64,000 nucleotides of DNA, taken from Marinobacter daepoensis DSM 16072. GTDB taxonomy: Bacteria > Pseudomonadota > Gammaproteobacteria > Pseudomonadales > Oleiphilaceae. Under the pieces are notes generated by a model. The model worked only from the letters and a program-made list of their open reading frames with translations, searched no databases and was not told the origin of the DNA. The stretch is from the NCBI RefSeq assembly GCF_000421165.1, contig NZ_ATWI01000010.1, forward strand, positions 186,001 to 250,000, read 5' to 3'. Position numbers and translations under genes: made by a program. Below, piece by piece: positions 63,078 through 64,000 of the stretch. Position 1 is the first letter of the stretch, and the number at the start of each line of letters is the position of its first letter.

Positions 63078-63827
63078 TTAGCTCATGAATTGGCCGCCGT
63101 TGACCGACAGGTTGGTACCGGTCATAAAGCCTGCATCGTCTGCAGTCAGAAACGCCACGGCTCTGGCGATGTCTTCGGGCTGACCGAGGCGACCCACGGG
63201 AATGCCGGCCAGAATGTTGTCGAGAACTTTCTCGGGTACTTTCCGGACCATCGGTGTGTCGATGTAGCCAGGAGAAACCGAGTTGGCGGTGACGCCTTTA
63301 CGGGCCCCTTCCAGAGCGATGGATTTGGTGAAGCCGTAAATGCCGGCTTTGGTGGCCGCGTAGTTTGACTGACCAAACTGGCCTTTTTCACCATTCAGGG
63401 ACGAGATGTTTACGATGCGGCCAAAGCCCCGTTCGCACATGCCCTCGAAGACGTGCTTGCACATATTGAACATGGACGTCAGGTTCACACTGATGACCTG
63501 ATTCCACTGCTCGGCCTGCATTTTCTTCAGCGGGGCGTCGTTGGTAATGCCAGCGTTGTTGACCAGGATATCAACCGGGCCGTGCTCCTGCTCAACACGG
63601 GCAACGAACGCTTCGCAGTTTTCATAGTTGGTGACGTCCAGTGGGTAGATCGCAACGTCGATACCGTCGTTCTTCATGTCCTGCTGCCAGGCCACCGCGT
63701 CGGCGGTGGATTTTTCGTCGGGCAGGTGTGAGGCAACGATGGTACGGCCCTGGGCGGCCAGAGCTTTACACATGCTGGTGCCCAGGCCACCGGTGGCGCC
63801 GGTTACAACCGCGATACGATTCGTCAT
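63078..63827 (-). CDS. phaB: Acetoacetyl-CoA reductase, PhaB-like short-chain dehydrogenase
   Basis: 249 residues. SDR features: cofactor loop VVTGATGGLGTSMCKAL, NNAG in ILVNNAGITNDA, catalytic S-Y-K in NISSLNGEKGQFGQSNYAATKAG, and SPGYIDTPM. The stretch NVKHVFEGM-like NMCKHVFEGMCERGFGRIVNISS matches PhaB, which makes (R)-3-hydroxybutyryl-CoA with NADPH for PHA synthesis. FabG cannot be fully excluded, but the GEKGQFGQSNYAATKAG motif favours PhaB. It is upstream of the acyl-CoA dehydrogenase on the same strand. Confidence 0.87.
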   Translation of the reverse strand: MTNRIAVVTGATGGLGTSMCKALAAQGRTIVASHLPDEKSTADAVAWQQDMKNDGIDVAIYPLDVTNYENCEAFVARVEQEHGPVDILVNNAGITNDAPLKKMQAEQWNQVISVNLTSMFNMCKHVFEGMCERGFGRIVNISSLNGEKGQFGQSNYAATKAGIYGFTKSIALEGARKGVTANSVSPGYIDTPMVRKVPEKVLDNILAGIPVGRLGQPEDIARAVAFLTADDAGFMTGTNLSVNGGQFMS

Positions 63828-63862
63828 TGGATTCTCCTTTTACGTTTTTGGGTGATTGCAGA

Positions 63863-64000
63863 TTACTTCAGTAGTTTCTTGACGGCCGTGGATTTGGAAA
63901 TGGCGCCGGCCGCGCCGTATTGCTGGCTCCGGGTCTCGATCTTCGGGAGTTCATACAGGTAGTTCACCATCAGTCCACCGGACTGCTCGATGCCCTTTCG
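63863..64000 (-). CDS. C-terminal fragment of an unrecognised protein (truncated at the window edge)
   Basis: 45 codons are visible, ending with TAA at 63863-63865: the tail reads ...LMVNYLYELPKIETRSQQ...STAVKKLLK. The sequence is Lys-rich at its end and has no motif I recognise. It is on the same strand as, and 35 bp upstream of, the phaB-like gene, so it may be a PHA or fatty-acid gene. The start is outside the window. The frame is supported by the unbroken codons to the edge. Confidence 0.55.
   Translation of the reverse strand, partial: RKGIEQSGGLMVNYLYELPKIETRSQQYGAAGAISKSTAVKKLLK

Noticed and set aside
1..64000. Prophage, insertion sequence, CRISPR array or toxin-antitoxin system
   Set aside because: No integrase, transposase, spaced direct repeats or paired small toxin/antitoxin genes were seen anywhere in the window.

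Overview
The window reads as a chromosomal segment of a halophilic or marine gammaproteobacterium, most likely Marinobacter or a close relative. This is inferred from gene content and protein character: an ectoine TRAP transporter closely resembling Halomonas TeaABCD, many small-solute transporters, PHA metabolism, and moderately high GC. Gene density is high, with many ATGA/TGATG stop-start overlaps. I saw no phage genes, insertion sequences or CRISPR arrays.

Layout. 1-755: C-terminal part of a 5'-nucleotidase-type phosphatase. 853-4628: potABCD polyamine importer. 4635-8995 (minus): phnD-phnC-phnE-phnE phosphonate/phosphite-type importer ending in a C2-capped HAD hydrolase, with a Pho-box-like repeat upstream. 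9180-13068: a second PotD/A/B/C-type importer, followed by a 7TM GGDEF protein (13136-15373). 15377-16789 (minus): AGCS sodium:alanine symporter. 16938-20465 (minus): teaABCD ectoine uptake. 20607-22180 (minus): alpha/beta hydrolase and luciferase-like monooxygenase. 22386-24318: MscS channel coupled to an OvoM-like methyltransferase. 24467-30732: MocR regulator divergent from a BenE-like permease, YggS, an ArgD-like aminotransferase and GlyA. 30760-36461: lldR, lctP and lutABC lactate utilisation with two clear LldR/PdhR-type operators. 36471-42601: nitroreductase, di-haem peroxidase, then a sulfide/sulfane-sulfur group (rhodanese, secreted DsrE-like protein, SQR, DUF442 phosphatase-like protein, 1-Cys peroxiredoxin).

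42670-43527: promoter, tandem glycine riboswitch and a UPF0126 (glycine-transporter domain) membrane protein. 43554-46066: LpxR-like lipid A deacylase, SpoU methyltransferase and RlmE. 46108-46958: a DsrE-like protein overlapping a GcvH-like lipoyl-carrier protein. 46986-56135 (minus): a complete selenocysteine module, in transcription order fdoG (in-frame UGA plus SECIS), fdoH, fdoI, fdhE, selA, selB and tRNA-Sec. Only selD is not in view. 56643-59702: an unassigned polytopic membrane protein and an acyl-CoA synthetase. 59842-64000 (minus): aldehyde dehydrogenase, acyl-CoA dehydrogenase, PhaB-type reductase and a truncated unknown.

The genes form scavenging modules: polyamines, phosphonates, ectoine, lactate, sulfide and formate. 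The points most worth following up are the DsrE + GcvH-like pair beside the formate dehydrogenase/Sec island, the HAD hydrolase whose catalytic loop lacks the second aspartate and sits in a Pho-type phosphonate operon, the MscS-OvoM coupling, the PotD-like protein beside a 7TM diguanylate cyclase, and a shared motif upstream of two sulfur genes.
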